Shown in pieces: positions 11,163 to 23,925 of a DNA stretch of 64,000 bases. Position numbers and translations under genes: made by a program. Source of the stretch: Lojkania enalia (lineage: Eukaryota; Ascomycota; Dothideomycetes; Pleosporales); NCBI GenBank assembly GCA_010094045.1, contig ML986610.1:1-64000 (forward strand). Direction: 5' to 3'. Numbering within the stretch: the first letter of the stretch is position 1; every line of letters begins with the position of its first letter. The notes under the pieces were generated by a model that was given only the letters and a program-made list of their open reading frames with translations, was not told where the DNA came from and made no database searches.

Positions 11163-13641
11163 TTAATATCCCCGTTCCCTGTAGCGACGGTCCTCTTCCT
11201 GACGTTGTCGTAGCTTCTTCTCCCTGTCTAGCCGGATTTTGTGAGCTTCCGTGCCGTCGTCCATGATGGTTTCCTTGAACCATGGGTGCTGAAGAGCCTC
11301 TTTGGCTGTTATGCGCTTCTTAGGGTCGTAGACAAAAATCTTCTTCAGCAAGTCGAGGAAGGCTCGATTGAATGTTGTGTGAGGAGGGATGGTTTCCTGG
11401 ATAAACTGTGAGAATGTATTGCCGTATCAATCGAATAATCAAATACATACGTGCAGTTTCTTCATAGCCTTGACGTATTTCCTCGATGCCTTAGGCGTAT
11501 CGGCGGCTGGATAGTCTAGCTTCTGGTTTTTGAAGTATCTGCTTGCACTAGTAAAGTTTAGTATGAAAATGACTAGTCGGAAGGACTGTACTTACGACGA
11601 TTGCTGATTCCGGGAACTTCCTCGCTCATTCCGCATGACCTGTCTGATGATATCCTTGTCCAGCTTTCCACCACAGACAGCCTCCATCATTGCAAGATGT
11701 TCCAAGTTATCGTGAGTTTGGAACAGAGCGTCGCCGGTAAAGAACTCGACTAGAATGCACCCGATACTCCAGATATCGCAAGGGAAACTCCATCCAAGGT
11801 TGAGTATAATCTCAGGCGCACGGTAGTGCCTGGTTGAGACAACGGAAGAATGATACTCGTCGTTAAAGGTTGCCGAGCCAAAATCAATTAACCGGATCTC
11901 CGGATCGAGCAACACTTTTCGGTGCCTGGCAGTACGATTGCTTGTTGTTGATGATGAGGGTACCGTGCGGTTATACGTAAACGTCTGGTAGTTGTTGTTG
12001 ACGAGTAGGATGTTCTCAGGTTTAAGATCTGTGTGGATAAGATTGAGATCGTGCAAGACTGTGGCGAATGTTAGCAAAGCTGCCGATCTAGACCAAAGGC
12101 AAAGGGGAACAAACAGGCCACGCTGGTGAACAACTGCTTCGCAAATTTCTGAATGTGGGAGCTTGGAAAGGGAACAAAAGTGTTTGACTTTAGGAAGTCG
12201 AACACGCTCTGGCCATAGAGATCAGTGACAATGCAGATATGATTCCTGAAGTCGAAGCAATCCCGGAGATGGATGCATCGATTGATGTTGTGCTTGTCGT
12301 TTGATGCTAGTGTCGAGAGGACTCTGAGCTCGATGCGGCTGGCATCGCGGTATTTCGGAACCGATCGGATAACCTTGATGGCGCATTTGGTGGACTTCTT
12401 CTTGTCCCAGGCTTCGACAACCTTGCCGAACGTCCCTTGACCAAGTAACTTTAGGATTGTATCTAAACAGGGGTCAGAACTCTCGCATGCAGAACGTAGC
12501 TTGTGGGTGGCATACATCGCTCTGTGAGGTCGGCATCGGGAACCACGATATAGTGGCCATCTTCGTCGTCAACCTTTTGATCCTTCATGTACGACTTCTG
12601 TAGAGTTGGTTGCATCAGTCTCCGGGAGCCGATGGAAGAGGGGATTATGGAGCTTACGTCAGGAACAACTTGGACGTATACGTCCTTGGCCTTGATGACG
12701 GGGTTTGGAGGCGGCTGATAGAGGCTAAACGGGTCATCGCTGTAGTCAAGCTCCCGTCGCTTGGCCTCTTTGGCTTCATCCTGCGCTGCTGCCCGTGTAC
12801 GCTTCCGTTTCTGGCCAACCACTCCATTCTCTAGAGGCGATATGTGCTGGTTGCTGCCTGACTGGGAACCCAGTGAAGTGGCGGCTGTAGTGTTGAGGGC
12901 CGACGTTGTCCTGTCGGTGGAGATTGAGTGGTGGGGCGAGTCGTAATACGGCGTTTGTGTTGTTGAGTACGACGTATGCTGGTTGTATACAGGATCATAC
13001 GCAGCTGCAGCGGTCGTCTTTCGTTTCTTGTCTGTGTGCCTCATGGAGCCGTTTGTGTTGGTCCTGCTCGGTTGAGCCTGCCGGGGGGGAGGTCGTGGCG
13101 GCTCTTCATCGTCGTCATCGATCACGATGACTTCTTTAGGAAGGCCATTCTTGTAGAAGTCAGCCCAGTCGGGATTTCGCTTTTCCTTCCTCGAGACGGC
13201 CGCGTGTAGACTCATGTCTGGGGCAGTCGCAGTGGCGGAATGGGGGAGCTGCTGGGTCTGCCTCGCGTGGCCCGTCGCGGTTCTTCGCAGATCCGAATTT
13301 GAGGTGCTGCTAGAGTAACCGTTGTAGAGCGAATTGCTTATCCGGCTCGAGCCATTCGCGAGCTGAGCATTGGAAATAGACGGTTGGTATTGCTGGTGGT
13401 GAGAATAAAACTGGTGATGGGGAGGGAGGGTCGCTGTTGCAGTCGAGGGCGTCGACATCGCTCTGTGGCCTAGAGGCGTGCGAGGACTGGCGTTGAAACG
13501 CTGCTTCTCCGCAGGCGAGCGTGACGAGCAGGTCGTAGCAGGCGGTGAAGGACGAGGATGGCCGTCGAATTGGGGACACGGGGAGGGCGTTGATGGAGGA
13601 TCGGGGCGGTCGAACGTGTCGTCGCCGTCGGCTCGAGGCAA
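11163..13641 (-). CDS. KNS1: LAMMER (CLK-type) dual-specificity protein kinase
   Basis: Seven minus-strand exons: 13641-12658, 12597-12516, 12462-12115, 12058-11596, 11547-11451, 11405-11163, with the first intron (12657-12598) inferred; 738 residues. The N-terminal ~345 residues are low-complexity (Pro, Ser, Gln, Lys/Arg patches). The kinase domain starts about residue 356 with GQGTFG, then AIKVIR, the LAMMER-specific catalytic loop HTDLKPEN in place of HRD, LIDFGSA, and the family signature EHLAMME in exon 4. It ends with the standard LxxPWF-type helix and a charged tail. LAMMER kinases (Kns1 in yeast, Lkh1 in fission yeast) phosphorylate SR-type and other regulatory proteins and act in nucleus and cytosol in growth, flocculation and stress control. 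Intron 3 uses a GTTTGT donor. The first inferred intron is 60 nt with no stop, so it could be retained (758 residues). Confidence 0.92.
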
Positions 13642-15914
13642 AGAGTGCCGTTATCGCTCGCCAGCCGATCGAGGGAGGTGGAGACGGGCTTCAGGCCGCC
13701 ACGAGCGGGCTCATGGGCGAGATGGTAGCAGCGGGAACAAGCGTGCGAGCGTGGATGCGAGCACTCGGGGAAGAATGACGGGTTGGGACCATGCCAGAGT
13801 GCAGAGAGGTTGCTGGTGGTGGGCTGGTGAGGGCGTCTTGGTCAGTTGCGGAGGTAGTGAGAGAGCGTGGTCCACGGCGGTCCTAGCGCGAGCGGTGCCG
13901 ATAGATTTCTCTCGTCATTGGGGCGCCAGAGTAGCGATTCGTGCGCCTGGCAACCAGCAGAGCGCCCGCAGAAAACCCGCCGCCCTGCCCTGCTCTGCCT
14001 CTGCGTCTGTCTCTGCGTCTCTGTCTTTGCCTGCTTGCCCGCACTGCCCTGCGTGCAACTCAAACTTACTTTCTTGTTCCAGCTGCGCTGCTCGCCGCTC
14101 GCACACTGACTGACAGACTGAATACGCGGGCCGACCAGACGAAAGCCGCAGCGTGCGACGGCAATATGGGCGTCACCTGCTTGTTGGGGCGGACAGGCCA
14201 AGTAGCTAAACCTTTTCAATTCACCCGACAGAAAGCAGAGCGACGCCGCCCGATCCCACTTAATATTTGGCCGCTTGTCCATCCATACGAGTACATATAG
14301 TAGACCCAGCACCCTCGAGAAAGTAATGGCCCTCTCCCCCCTCCCCGCTGGTCATTCATTGCAACTCGTTTCCGCCGGCTGGCCGTCCGGCCGTTCGTAA
14401 ACGTGTCTGGTCTGGTCCAGCTGCCCACCTCGCCCGTTCCCTATCTCCAAAAGCTGCTAAGCCATCCGCGCGAGGCAACGGGCTCTTTACAAGAGGATAG
14501 GTAATATAAAACGGGAGTCAGCCCGCGCTCTGAATCCGGGCTTGGGATGCCCAAACAGGCCAATCTTCTTGCTCAGGACCGTGCCTCGTCCAAGCCCGTG
14601 TCAGAGGATGTGTGGCCAGGATGTGAAACTTTTGCACACAGATTTGTTCTACCAACATCAAACGACCCAGTATCACATTCAGTCGTGAAATGCGAGACCC
14701 GCCGAACGTTTCGACTCTGGATAGGAACCGCCAGCGCCCTGAAACGTTTCTAGGAAGACCACTACCTTGGTTTGCCGTCAATCTAGGTACGGCAGCTCAT
14801 CACGTGCAGGTGACATGTTCCAAAGGTTTGCCCGCTGGTGCGACGTGTGGAAGTCAGACGCTCGGATGGCCCTCTGCAAAAGGCCTCACTCGCTCGTGAT
14901 TGGAATATTCCCTTCGCATTCCCTCCAATCTCTCCGGCCGCAAGACCGTGAAGTTGAAGGCCTCGCTGATGTGAGCCCGTCGTCCTGCAGGCACCCTTTT
15001 CATTCGTCGGGTTTCGATTATTACTGAGGGTGAGGTCATCAGGTACACCTGGCTGCCTCACAGCCCATCCATAATTTCACCTGCTACTGCTCCGATAGCG
15101 AGCTGCCCTGCTCCCTTACTCATCCGGCTCTTTCCACCAGCCGCACATTGCGCCGGTAATTTACCTCTCTAGTCCTCCCACGTAACCGTTTTGCGCGTCA
15201 TGGAACCGCACCACCGCACGACCCACTTTACACATCATCTGCGAGGCCGCAGACCCCCTTCTTCATCAGCCCCCCACTCCGGAGGTATACTTACTAGAAT
15301 CTGCCTCCGTGTCGCATGACCGTACGCCAGTCGGGGCAGACGCACCACTGGGCGCGGTGAAGCTTTTCCAAATTCGTTCTCACCAAAGTGCACTGCCATT
15401 GCGATATGGCGGCTCGGCATGCGTCAATGCCAAGGCCGGTTCCGTGTGAGGGGACGCAAGTCCTCCGCTCCCCTTGTTTATGAGATGGACAACTAGGCTA
15501 GAATACGGATTGAAAGTGGCTCTATACCTAGTGCGTTTTGATAGTCGTTCGCATTCTATGACGGGCATCATGCATTCTGTTTTGCGCCCGTAACTAGTTA
15601 GCTTCAGGGCACGAAGGGCATTCCGACAAGTGTGTAGGAGGTAAGAGATCTAAAGTCGTTAATTCACTACATCTCCGACCCTATAGCCTAAGGTTAAGAA
15701 TTTGAAAAATATCCTCCCCCAGAAACATCAATGTTACCACCCGTGAAAAAGAACGCGGCCTTTCCTAACTAGTTAAACCACCACCATAGGAATAATTGAC
15801 AGACATCCGTACCGTTTAGTCGATGTTAAGGCTCCACCTCCAAGAAATGCGAGATTACAAAACCACCCAATATGCACTGCCGGTTGCCCGATCTTCATAC
15901 AACCATACGTCCCG
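13642..15914. other. Intergenic: long GC-rich leader of the LAMMER kinase
   Basis: About 2.3 kb between two minus-strand genes. The half nearest 13641 is GC-rich and includes a pyrimidine-rich CTGTCT/CTGCGT microsatellite-like run around 13996-14040; it is probably the promoter and 5' leader of the kinase. The half nearest 15915 is the 3' flank of the aminotransferase gene. A 211-codon plus-strand frame at 13478-14113 overlaps kinase exon 1 and is a GC-rich shadow. No gene supported. Confidence 0.45.
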
Positions 15915-17681
15915 CTAGAGTGTTGCACGGACTTGGAGTGGGAAATATTCGTCAAAGAACTCTTCGATCGCATTCGCCGTAGCCTTGACGACGAATTCGA
16001 CTTCCTCTTCAGTGATGATGAAGGGAGGGGAAATCATGATATGATCCCCTTTGTCCCCATCAGCCGTTCCGCTTCCGTGATAAAGTGCAATGGGATCTGG
16101 GCCTTCAAGAGCTGCATAAACTGTTAGATACTGTTATTAAACACCCACGATCACTGACCTTTCCTATGAATACGTTCTGCAACTTTAAGTTCGGGCTTGA
16201 ATGGCTCTTTGCTTTGCTTGTCTTGGACAAATTCAATCTACTTAGATAAGTTTGGATTGAAGTGAAAGCTCTTCGTCGGCACTTACCGCCCATGCAAGGC
16301 CCTTTCCCCGGATATCTCCGACGTAGGGGTGCGATTGGAGCCTCTCTTTTAATAGACGGACCATGAGGTTACCCATTTCGGATACATTGGCCACAAGATT
16401 CTCTTTGCGAATGATTTGTTGCACTGCAAGTCCGCCAGCGCAAGCGATTGCATGGCTTTGATAAGTTTGGCCATGCGCAAATTGCCCTGTTCCTTTGCTC
16501 AGGGCGTTACTAACGCGATGCCCGATGAGAATGCCAGAGATAGGAATGTAACCACCTCCAAGGCCTTTGCCAATAGTCTGGATATCGGGAACAACACCCT
16601 CCTGTTCCCAGGCATGAAGGGTGCCGCTGCGTCCCATGCCGACCATGACCTCATCGAAAATGAGCAATGCGCCATGCTTGTCGCATACCTCTTTCATAGC
16701 CTTGAAGTAGCCAGGCACAGCAGGAACAAAGCCAAGAGCCTATACAACCGTTAGTAAATGAATCGAGGTGAATCCTACGCAAGTGGAGATTAGGTAAGAT
16801 GGTATCAACCAACGAGACGTGCAGCTCAGCCTGCATTCGTGTAACATGATATGCATAGCAAAAGCCCACGACAAGCCAACCGAATATAGAATCCCCAAAA
16901 CCGGTGAATGAAAGAGTAGGCTATACTCACAGCACCAACAATTGGTTCTGCTACGAAAGCGGCCACTGTATTGGGGCCCACTCGCCGAAACTCATCATCA
17001 AGCTCCTTAGCTAGCCGCTCAATATAGGCTTCAACAGATTCCCCCTGTCGGAGACCACGGTACGGATTGCACGGTGAGACATGACTGAAGTTGTCCATCA
17101 AAATCCGCTCGTATATCTTTCGTCGACCCTTATGCCCGCCCATAGAGAGGGCACCAAGAGTTGTGCCGTGATAAGATTGCCTCCGTGCGATAAACCGTTT
17201 CCGCTGCGAGTAGTGCCCGGGCGACGTAATTTCAACGAAGTACTGTATCGCTAGCTTTATTGCAGCTTCCATCGCTTCAGATCCTTTTTATTGTAAGCGT
17301 CTGAGCACCGAATAGAGGGGGCCAAATCTTGCCTGAGCTGATCAGAAATGCCTGAGCCATCTTGCCGTTAGTCGAGAGGACTAATTCCTTTGCAAATCCT
17401 GTACAAGCTGAACTCTCGAAGAAACCCGAATGTATGTAAGCAACTTCGTCTAGCTGCCGATTAATAGCTTCTTTGACTTGGTCGTTTCCGTGGCCTAGAC
17501 ATGCGACGGCAGCACCACTTGAGCCGTCAAATACCTTCCTCCCGTCTTCTAATTCAAGCCAGCAACCGGAAGATGCGATGACTCGCGGCGGGATATATGT
17601 GGCATGGCGATGGAGAAGATAGCTTGTGGGCTCTTCATTCTTCCCGGACATGGGAGTTTGTTCATTACTAGTGAGCACCAT
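15915..17681 (-). CDS. PLP-dependent class III aminotransferase
   Basis: Five minus-strand exons, 17681-17333, 17283-16931, 16739-16287, 16237-16159 and 16111-15915, give 476 residues. Landmarks of fold-type I omega-aminotransferases appear in order: SSGSEAMEAAIK at the exon 1/2 join (phosphate-binding region), SYHGTTLGALS, IFDEVMVGMGRSG (the PLP-ring Asp), and TIGKGLGGGY with the Schiff-base Lys, then an arginine/threonine-bearing QTYQSH region. It should transfer an amino group from an omega-amine or amino acid to a keto acid; the exact substrate is not readable. No targeting sequence is evident, so it is probably cytosolic. Intron 1 (17332-17284, 49 nt) is GC-AG with a GCAAGA donor. Intron 2 is unusually long at 191 nt. 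An in-frame region upstream of the chosen ATG is open but not conserved-looking. Specific activity unknown. Confidence 0.9.
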
Positions 17682-19747
17682 GTTGCATAGAAGAATATGA
17701 TTGAAGAAAGGGCAGAGAAAGGAGGGGGCCGCGGCCCTTAAATATTGGTATATTAGGGCGGAAGACTGGGGGATGAAGTGGATGCCGAAGGAAGCAACTA
17801 AGTATAAACATTTCGGACATTGTTGAATCACCCCTAGATTGTAAAGGCAGCGTTGCATGCCGGAAAAGCTGTCAGCTGGATTCAAACCCGTGCCGAGAAC
17901 TCACGCTTGTTCGTATCTCCACGTTTCGGGTTCGCCGATGTACGGGCCGAATTCAGCATCTTCAGTTAGCTTCGGGATGCCGATTGAGTTCGGATCAAAA
18001 TTCTACTTGTGCTAGCATCCATTCACATGCGGTTTTTCAGAAGTGGGCCGATACAGTGGCCCGAGCTGTTATCAGTCCAAGTCTAACTAGAACGCAGAAG
18101 GGAGATACTATTAACGTACCGACCGGAGATGTAAATTAGTGATTGAGACATTGCATTAGTCGCGAACGACTGGTTCATGACATTGCCGCGTGTGCTCCGA
18201 ATTAGGAGCGACAGTGACTAGGGGTAGATGCATGGCACTGACGCCACAGCTACAATCGCACTTGCCAAGGCGATTAGCGGCTAACCGGGAACCCTGGAAT
18301 ATTGTAAGGCGCCCGGGCCGGATAACGTAGGGTACTTTTTCCGTTGGATAACTACAACCTTTCGGCCGTTTGCTGCTCCATTGGGGGCTTCATTCTTACC
18401 ATGTATAATGTTGATATCCATTTTCTGATTTGTACTAAGCAATACCCAATCTCCCGCTAGCGGCGCGTTTATTGCGTAAATTCAAGGATTCGAAACTTTG
18501 GTATCCTATGCAAGAGACCCTTTGGAAAAGGCGAAAATATGCCCTGATGCGATCCTAACCGTCAAATCATAGCTGAGAGGTAGCTGCCCCGTAACATGCC
18601 CAAAAGCAAATAAGCGGCGAGGCATGCTGGGATGGGAAACGTTGCGAACTGCCCTGATTCGGCGCACTGAATGAGGTTGCTTCACCCTTACTATTCAGCA
18701 GAAAGAGCTGCATCGGTCCACTAAAAATTGACAATTCTTATCGGCAGGTCACAGGGTTCCGCAGCTATGACGAGATAATTGGCGTTGCAGCGTCGTTTAG
18801 AAATAAGTGAATGCCGTGACGGGATTTATGGACGCCTCAAACCCTTCTCTTTACCAATTGAGGGGTTTAGGCAACACATTTGTGACAGGAAAGCTGCAAC
18901 CTGCAACGTGAAAGATAGCGTAAGGCATACGAATAAAAGAGATCGATACACCAGCAAATGCCGTTCAGCAATATTTGTAGTGTGGATCCTTCAGATTACG
19001 AGCTCAGCAGACCGCTTGTCGTGACCACGCCTTCCAAAGGGAAAATTGGGGCTTTATGAACCGGCCTATAACATTGGAAAGCGAGAAGTTTAACGATACA
19101 GAATGACGAGAAACAAAGGTAACAGAGAAGGAGTGACATAATGAGAAAGCCGTGGAATGCTGCTCAGCATTTGTCAGCTATGATCGACTATGCTACCGGC
19201 CCATCCATAGCATTTTACTATTTGTCGCTACCGATGAATCTCAAAAGTACCGAAAGATACAAAGCACCCGAAGATTTGAGCGGCTTCGCCACACGCTCAC
19301 GATTTCCGCGACTAGTGCTGAGCTGATCACCGTTCCAGAAAAGGCGTATTGCATGTAGGGGGGTTGATAGACGAGTTATTGACTCCATACATTTCCCTGG
19401 CTTCATAACCGACGGGGTTGTTCAGCACTTGTACGTCACTGGCAGAGTTATTGGGTGTGTCGATCCCTGGCTATGCCTGCTAGACTGCTGTGAAGTCGAT
19501 CTTGGCAATCATGTGACTTATTGTTAAATTAGGGAAAGCACACAATGGATATCTTGGCAACATCAAGGTATCCCGCCTTCCCCACAATCCATCATTTGAC
19601 AAAACCATCAGCCAACCTCTACGCATCACTTCGGCCTACCCGCTATCTTGGCGTCGTGTGTTTTAATTGGCAAAGTTTTCGAAGATACCTCGTTGACTGG
19701 GCGCGTTAAACGCCTCTATCAGGTCCCGAAGGATATTTACGCTCACT
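17682..19747. promoter_or_regulatory. Divergent intergenic region, aminotransferase / SRP19
   Basis: Two kilobases separating the divergent starts at 17681 (-) and 19748 (+); it must contain both promoters. Short frames at 18779-19024 and 19141-19358 (+) have no recognisable content. A sequence near 17876-17895 resembles a tRNA B box on the minus strand, but its flanks do not pair. No repeats or other genes seen. Confidence 0.45.
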
Positions 19748-20482
19748 ATGAATCCCCGGATTGAGGAAATCAGTGACTCAGACAGCGACCCTCCGGAAAT
19801 GGATCTCGACGACGTACCCTCCCTCATCAATGCCTCGCAGATTCATTCCTCGTCGATGCCTAGCCAAATGCTGCAGCCACAATCCCCAGCCGTCAAGACC
19901 ACCAACGACCGCGAGAAATCGAAACACTACCAATGCCTCTACCCTGTATATTTCGATAAATCCCGAACACGAGCTGAAGGGCGCCGGGTAGGAAGCGAGC
20001 TTGCTGTTGAGAACCCTTTGGCATGGGAGATGGCCAATGCTGCCTCAAGTCTAGGGCTTTCAACAGTCTTTGAGCCGGACAAATTTCACCCAAAAGATTG
20101 GAGTAATCCAGGGAGGATACGGATTCTCCTTAAACAGGACGGCAAAATGCAAGTGCGGAATATTAAAAATAAACATCATCTGTACCTTTTGATATCCCAA
20201 TATCTGAGGACGCATCCAACACAGAAGAATACGCCGCTGCGGTTGCCAATTGCGGGGCTTCCGCGGCCTAAGGAACCCCTTCCGGAGCCTGCAATTCCGC
20301 GCGGCTGGAAGATGAACACTATTTTGCCGCTTCATTCGCCAGCTCTCACCGGTGGCGGCGTAAGTGAGAATTTCTTGCAGGAAATGATGGCCGAAATGCA
20401 GGGGGAGATGGGAGGCGCGAGCCCAAGTACCGCAAGCAGCGGTGGCGAAGGCAAGAAAAAGAAGGACAAGAAAAAGAAATGA
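19748..20482 (+). CDS. SEC65: Signal recognition particle subunit SRP19 (Sec65)
   Basis: Single exon, 244 residues. An acidic Ser/Asp-rich N-terminus (residues 1-55) precedes the SRP19 domain at about 60-165, with the family motif YPVYFDKSRTRAEGRRV, then a helix around NPLAWEM and the basic block ending in GRIRILLKQDG. The C-terminus ends in a nearly pure lysine run (KKKKDKKKK), as in other fungal Sec65 proteins, consistent with binding the SRP RNA. SRP19 binds the tips of helices 6 and 8 of the RNA, enabling SRP54 to join, and so supports cotranslational targeting to the ER. The first ATG of the open frame fits the acidic N-terminus seen in homologues. No oddities; this is one of few intronless genes here. 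Confidence 0.95.
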   Translation: MNPRIEEISDSDSDPPEMDLDDVPSLINASQIHSSSMPSQMLQPQSPAVKTTNDREKSKHYQCLYPVYFDKSRTRAEGRRVGSELAVENPLAWEMANAASSLGLSTVFEPDKFHPKDWSNPGRIRILLKQDGKMQVRNIKNKHHLYLLISQYLRTHPTQKNTPLRLPIAGLPRPKEPLPEPAIPRGWKMNTILPLHSPALTGGGVSENFLQEMMAEMQGEMGGASPSTASSGGEGKKKKDKKKK

Positions 20483-22423
20483 AGAGTTAAGGGATAAATT
20501 TACTACATAGCTAAATAGCTGATGTCTTCTTGACAACTTTGCTGGCGAAAACGGGGCAGATAAAATTTCCAGCTCCAGTACTAGGCGTTGCCTAGAGGGT
20601 CGTTCAACAGCTGCCCGATCGAAAACATCATGTCGGAATGAGATGTTTATCCTATCACTGTAGCTCCCCCGGAAAGGCAATGCTTGAGGGCTTAAAATTC
20701 TACACGGGTGGAATTTGGGACACCTCCCTAGTTTAATTTATTGCAAGATACACTAGGACCTCAGAGCTGGAGCATCCCTACTCTTACCTGCGCTTATAGT
20801 GCGCCATTTGACGCAATGCAACCTTTATACTTCAAGCCTCTAATATTCTCATGATTCTCTGTGACGCAGCGTGATCAAATTTCCTACGCTTCCTGTGCGA
20901 TTTCAATAATGCTGAACTTTATGCATGCCGTCATTCGCCATCCTTCCTTCAGCTAAAATGGCACGCATCCCCATTCAGCCACTTTATATCGAATGTTCGC
21001 TAAGACCGAATGGCGCCTCGTATGTTCCACTAATGCGACACGACTTCCAAGGTCAAAACTTTTTCTGTCTCTGAGGAGATCACGCGAGACATTCCATTTC
21101 CTCTGCAGGTAGTCTACCTTTACTACTAGATATCTTGACTAAGAAACCCGTATATGTCATCCGCTGGATCATTCTACCGTTTTCCCAATTTCTTTACATG
21201 CTACTAGCCTATCCCTCGACCTTTTGATAATATAGTGTATCGTTAGGGTAAGTTATCCAAATTCCAATGTTCACCGGTTTCTACCATGAGCAGTGGTAGT
21301 TCACTTATAAAGACCTTTCGAAGGTTCATGAAACAATCCATAACTTGTAGCGAAGTGAACCTCAGAAGGATGCATCAACACCTAGACTTCAGCCGCAGTC
21401 ATTGGTCACTTTTTTGCAAAATTCCGAATATCCCCCTTGCATAATGCTATTAAATATAATAATTATTAGCCTACCGGACTAGAGGACTCATTATTTCAAG
21501 GTTTTGCCTCCAGAAAAAACATCAACTAATCAGAGCTGAGTAGTAGGTCTCTCGTATACGGAGCTTAGGTATCACGGTCTAGAACATTGCTCTCAGCTCT
21601 GAGATACTTGGGCCGACATGCCATAATTCCGCTTCATCGACAGTCTCTCTGATCGCTTGCTACTTCCATTTTGAGACCATGATCACTTCATATCATAATC
21701 GCTTATCACGTGCTGCATGTAAGCCTCCCAGTTAAAAGAAACACCCCAGAATACAAGAAAACAAGCTGTTTTTGGTTGCAGATCACCTATTTTCGCACAA
21801 AGAAGAAGCCCAGCTACAGTACGCCACTCTACCATCACCCCACATCTCGGAGTAGAATGGGAACCTATACAAAGCCCCCTATAGTACGCCGACGGACATG
21901 CGCTTCGCCGGGTAAACGCGCGTACGCTTGGCCCGACGCTTCGGAAACTCTTCCGGATTGTCTCAGTTGCATTTGGCACCTACGTGCTCACCGATAGCTG
22001 CAAGCTGTAGTTGGTTTCACACCGAGCGCACGAAGAAGCGAGGCGCAGCGCAGTGTGAACCGCGCTAAAGTTGAGCACGAATGAAATGGAACGGCGCAAG
22101 TTGAGTTGTTCAAATGAGATAATACGGCGAGATTGTTCATATGGTATCGTGCAAATGATACTACCCAGACACTGCACACAGGCCCCATTCCAATCCATCC
22201 GATCAGTCAGTCGGCTCGAGTCCAATGTGGACTGCTCGCCATGCCCTGCCATGCCATGTCGCCAATCTAGACGAAGTCGCTTAGCCAGCCATTATATGTG
22301 CAAAATCAATGTAAGCCCGTCCGCTCCCATTATGAATACTCATTCATTCATGCGCTCACCACCGAACGCCTGGTCCATGAGCGCCCCTCTCCCCCCGCTC
22401 CGGTTCCTCATGTAAATTAGAGA
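20483..22423. other. Intergenic, convergent 3' flanks
   Basis: 1.9 kb between the 3' ends of SRP19 (+) and the aspartic protease (-). Such a long convergent gap is unusual in this window. Frames at 21683-22415 on both strands overlap each other and match nothing. The minus-strand frame 20060-20680 is antisense to SRP19. I see nothing supportable. Confidence 0.45.
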
Positions 22424-23925
22424 TTATGCCTGCTCTGCAAAGCCCAGTCTGGGCGTATCCCCAGCTTCATGAATGACATACTTGCTCTTTAGGAATACGT
22501 CGCCAAAGATGCTGAACCCTATGCCAGTGTCCTCCTGAATGCCACCATAGCACGTCGTACCGCCCGTCTGAACGGGCGCATAGTTGATATGCTGGCCCGG
22601 CACCGTCTGCTTGGTGCCTGCCACAACAAGCGTGAAGTCTGGCAGGGTGGCAGAACAAGGGAACACCCAACCACCGTACCTGCTCGAGTCTGTGGATCCA
22701 GTCACTTTGGCGTAGTATGCTTTTACGACGTTGATGGGAAGGTACATGAGGGTGGTTCCTGTGTCGCCGATGCCGCTGATGCTGGCTTGGGTTGTGCTGC
22801 CGTCGCCTACGGCGTAGCCTGTAGCAGTGAACTCCCACCATCCATTGCTAGTGTCGACGTCTACGTAGGTAATTTCACCCTTGTACTTTGACTTGTCGAT
22901 GAAGCCGAAGTCGTAACTACCTGCAGCATGGAATTTGAGAGTGACGGCAAAAAGCGGAGCCTGGAGATTTTCCTTCACCGTGTCGAAGAAGGTCTTCTGG
23001 GCCGTGGGACGAACAGTATTGAGGCTGGAGAAGGAAAGGCCGAGCAGGCCATCCGTGTCCCGGTCTCGGGTGAATTGCGAAGATACTGAGGTTGCCGCCT
23101 CGACGGCTTGTGAGGTAGCAGTGACACCACCAACCACGACCTTGTCCGCATACACTGTTCCTCCAGCTCCGGACCCGTCGCCGTACTGGATTCTCCATGT
23201 GTGACCTTGGAGCTTCTTGCCGGGATCTACCCTATAGTAGTCGTGTCCCGTCAACTGCGAAGAAGCTTGCAGAGAGGAGAAGGTCCAGCTAGGTACTTAT
23301 TAGCAGCCATTTCTTTCGATAATCCGACATGTGTTGTGATGGGCACGGATAGAAGCGACACAATTGCCGGCGTACACGAGAACGGAAAATAATATCGTAG
23401 AGTGCTCGGATATTTCAAGGGTAACACGACAAGAACGCATTAACAACCTAGAAGGCTTTGTCTCTGAAGATGCTTGCAAGTCATGTAGAGGCGCCAAGAT
23501 GATGTGCAGAATTTGTCTAGGCTGAATATGGCTTGGCAAAACCCAAGACGGTAGTAAAACGATTTGAGTAGATATATTACTTACAGATCAGCACTACCAG
23601 TGTCGAAGTCCAACTGCACAGTTGTATTACCGAGCTCCACGGGAGTCAGATAGAGAGAGTCATAGTCGTCGACCGGAACGGCTGGCACGGATCCATTGAG
23701 ACTATCATTGGGGCCGGTAGAGGAAGCGGCAAGCAATTGCTCGGGCACCTTGACTCCAAATTTGCGGAGTGTCTTGACCTTCTGTTGGGCGCCATTTTTG
23801 ATATACTTGGTGCGCTCAACTTGCTTGATCGAGAAAGCTTTACGCTTCTCGAGCTGGACAGGTGTAGCGCCGACGACACTGAGGAAGCCAATCGTCGCCG
23901 TGAGTGCGCCGAGGACAGAAGGCAT
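22424..23925 (-). CDS. Secreted pepsin-type aspartic protease
   Basis: Two minus-strand exons, 23925-23585 and 23288-22424, give a 401-residue preproprotein. A signal peptide of about 20 residues is followed by a propeptide with a Lys-Arg pair near residue 28 and a basic stretch, as in penicillopepsin-like zymogens. The first catalytic motif, DTGSADLW, spans the intron (Asp108); the flap Tyr is in YGDGSG; the second motif is DTGTT (Asp289). It ends in the conserved LGFAEQA. Family A1 enzymes of this kind are secreted and cleave extracellular protein at acid pH, for nutrition or host-tissue degradation. The 296-nt intron lies between the catalytic Asp motif and the following Trp, a common site in this family. 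A TATAAA lies on the coding strand about 126 bp upstream of the ATG, at 24056-24051. Confidence 0.95.

Noticed and set aside
13478..14113. 211-codon plus-strand frame
   Set aside because: Overlaps the LAMMER-kinase N-terminus antisense and runs into its leader; low-complexity Arg/Ala/Ser translation, no domain.
17870..17905. tRNA B-box-like sequence on the minus strand
   Set aside because: Flanking bases cannot form a T-stem and no A box or acceptor stem is visible.
20060..20680. 206-codon minus-strand frame
   Set aside because: Antisense to SRP19 and its 3' flank; SRP19 frame is unmistakable.
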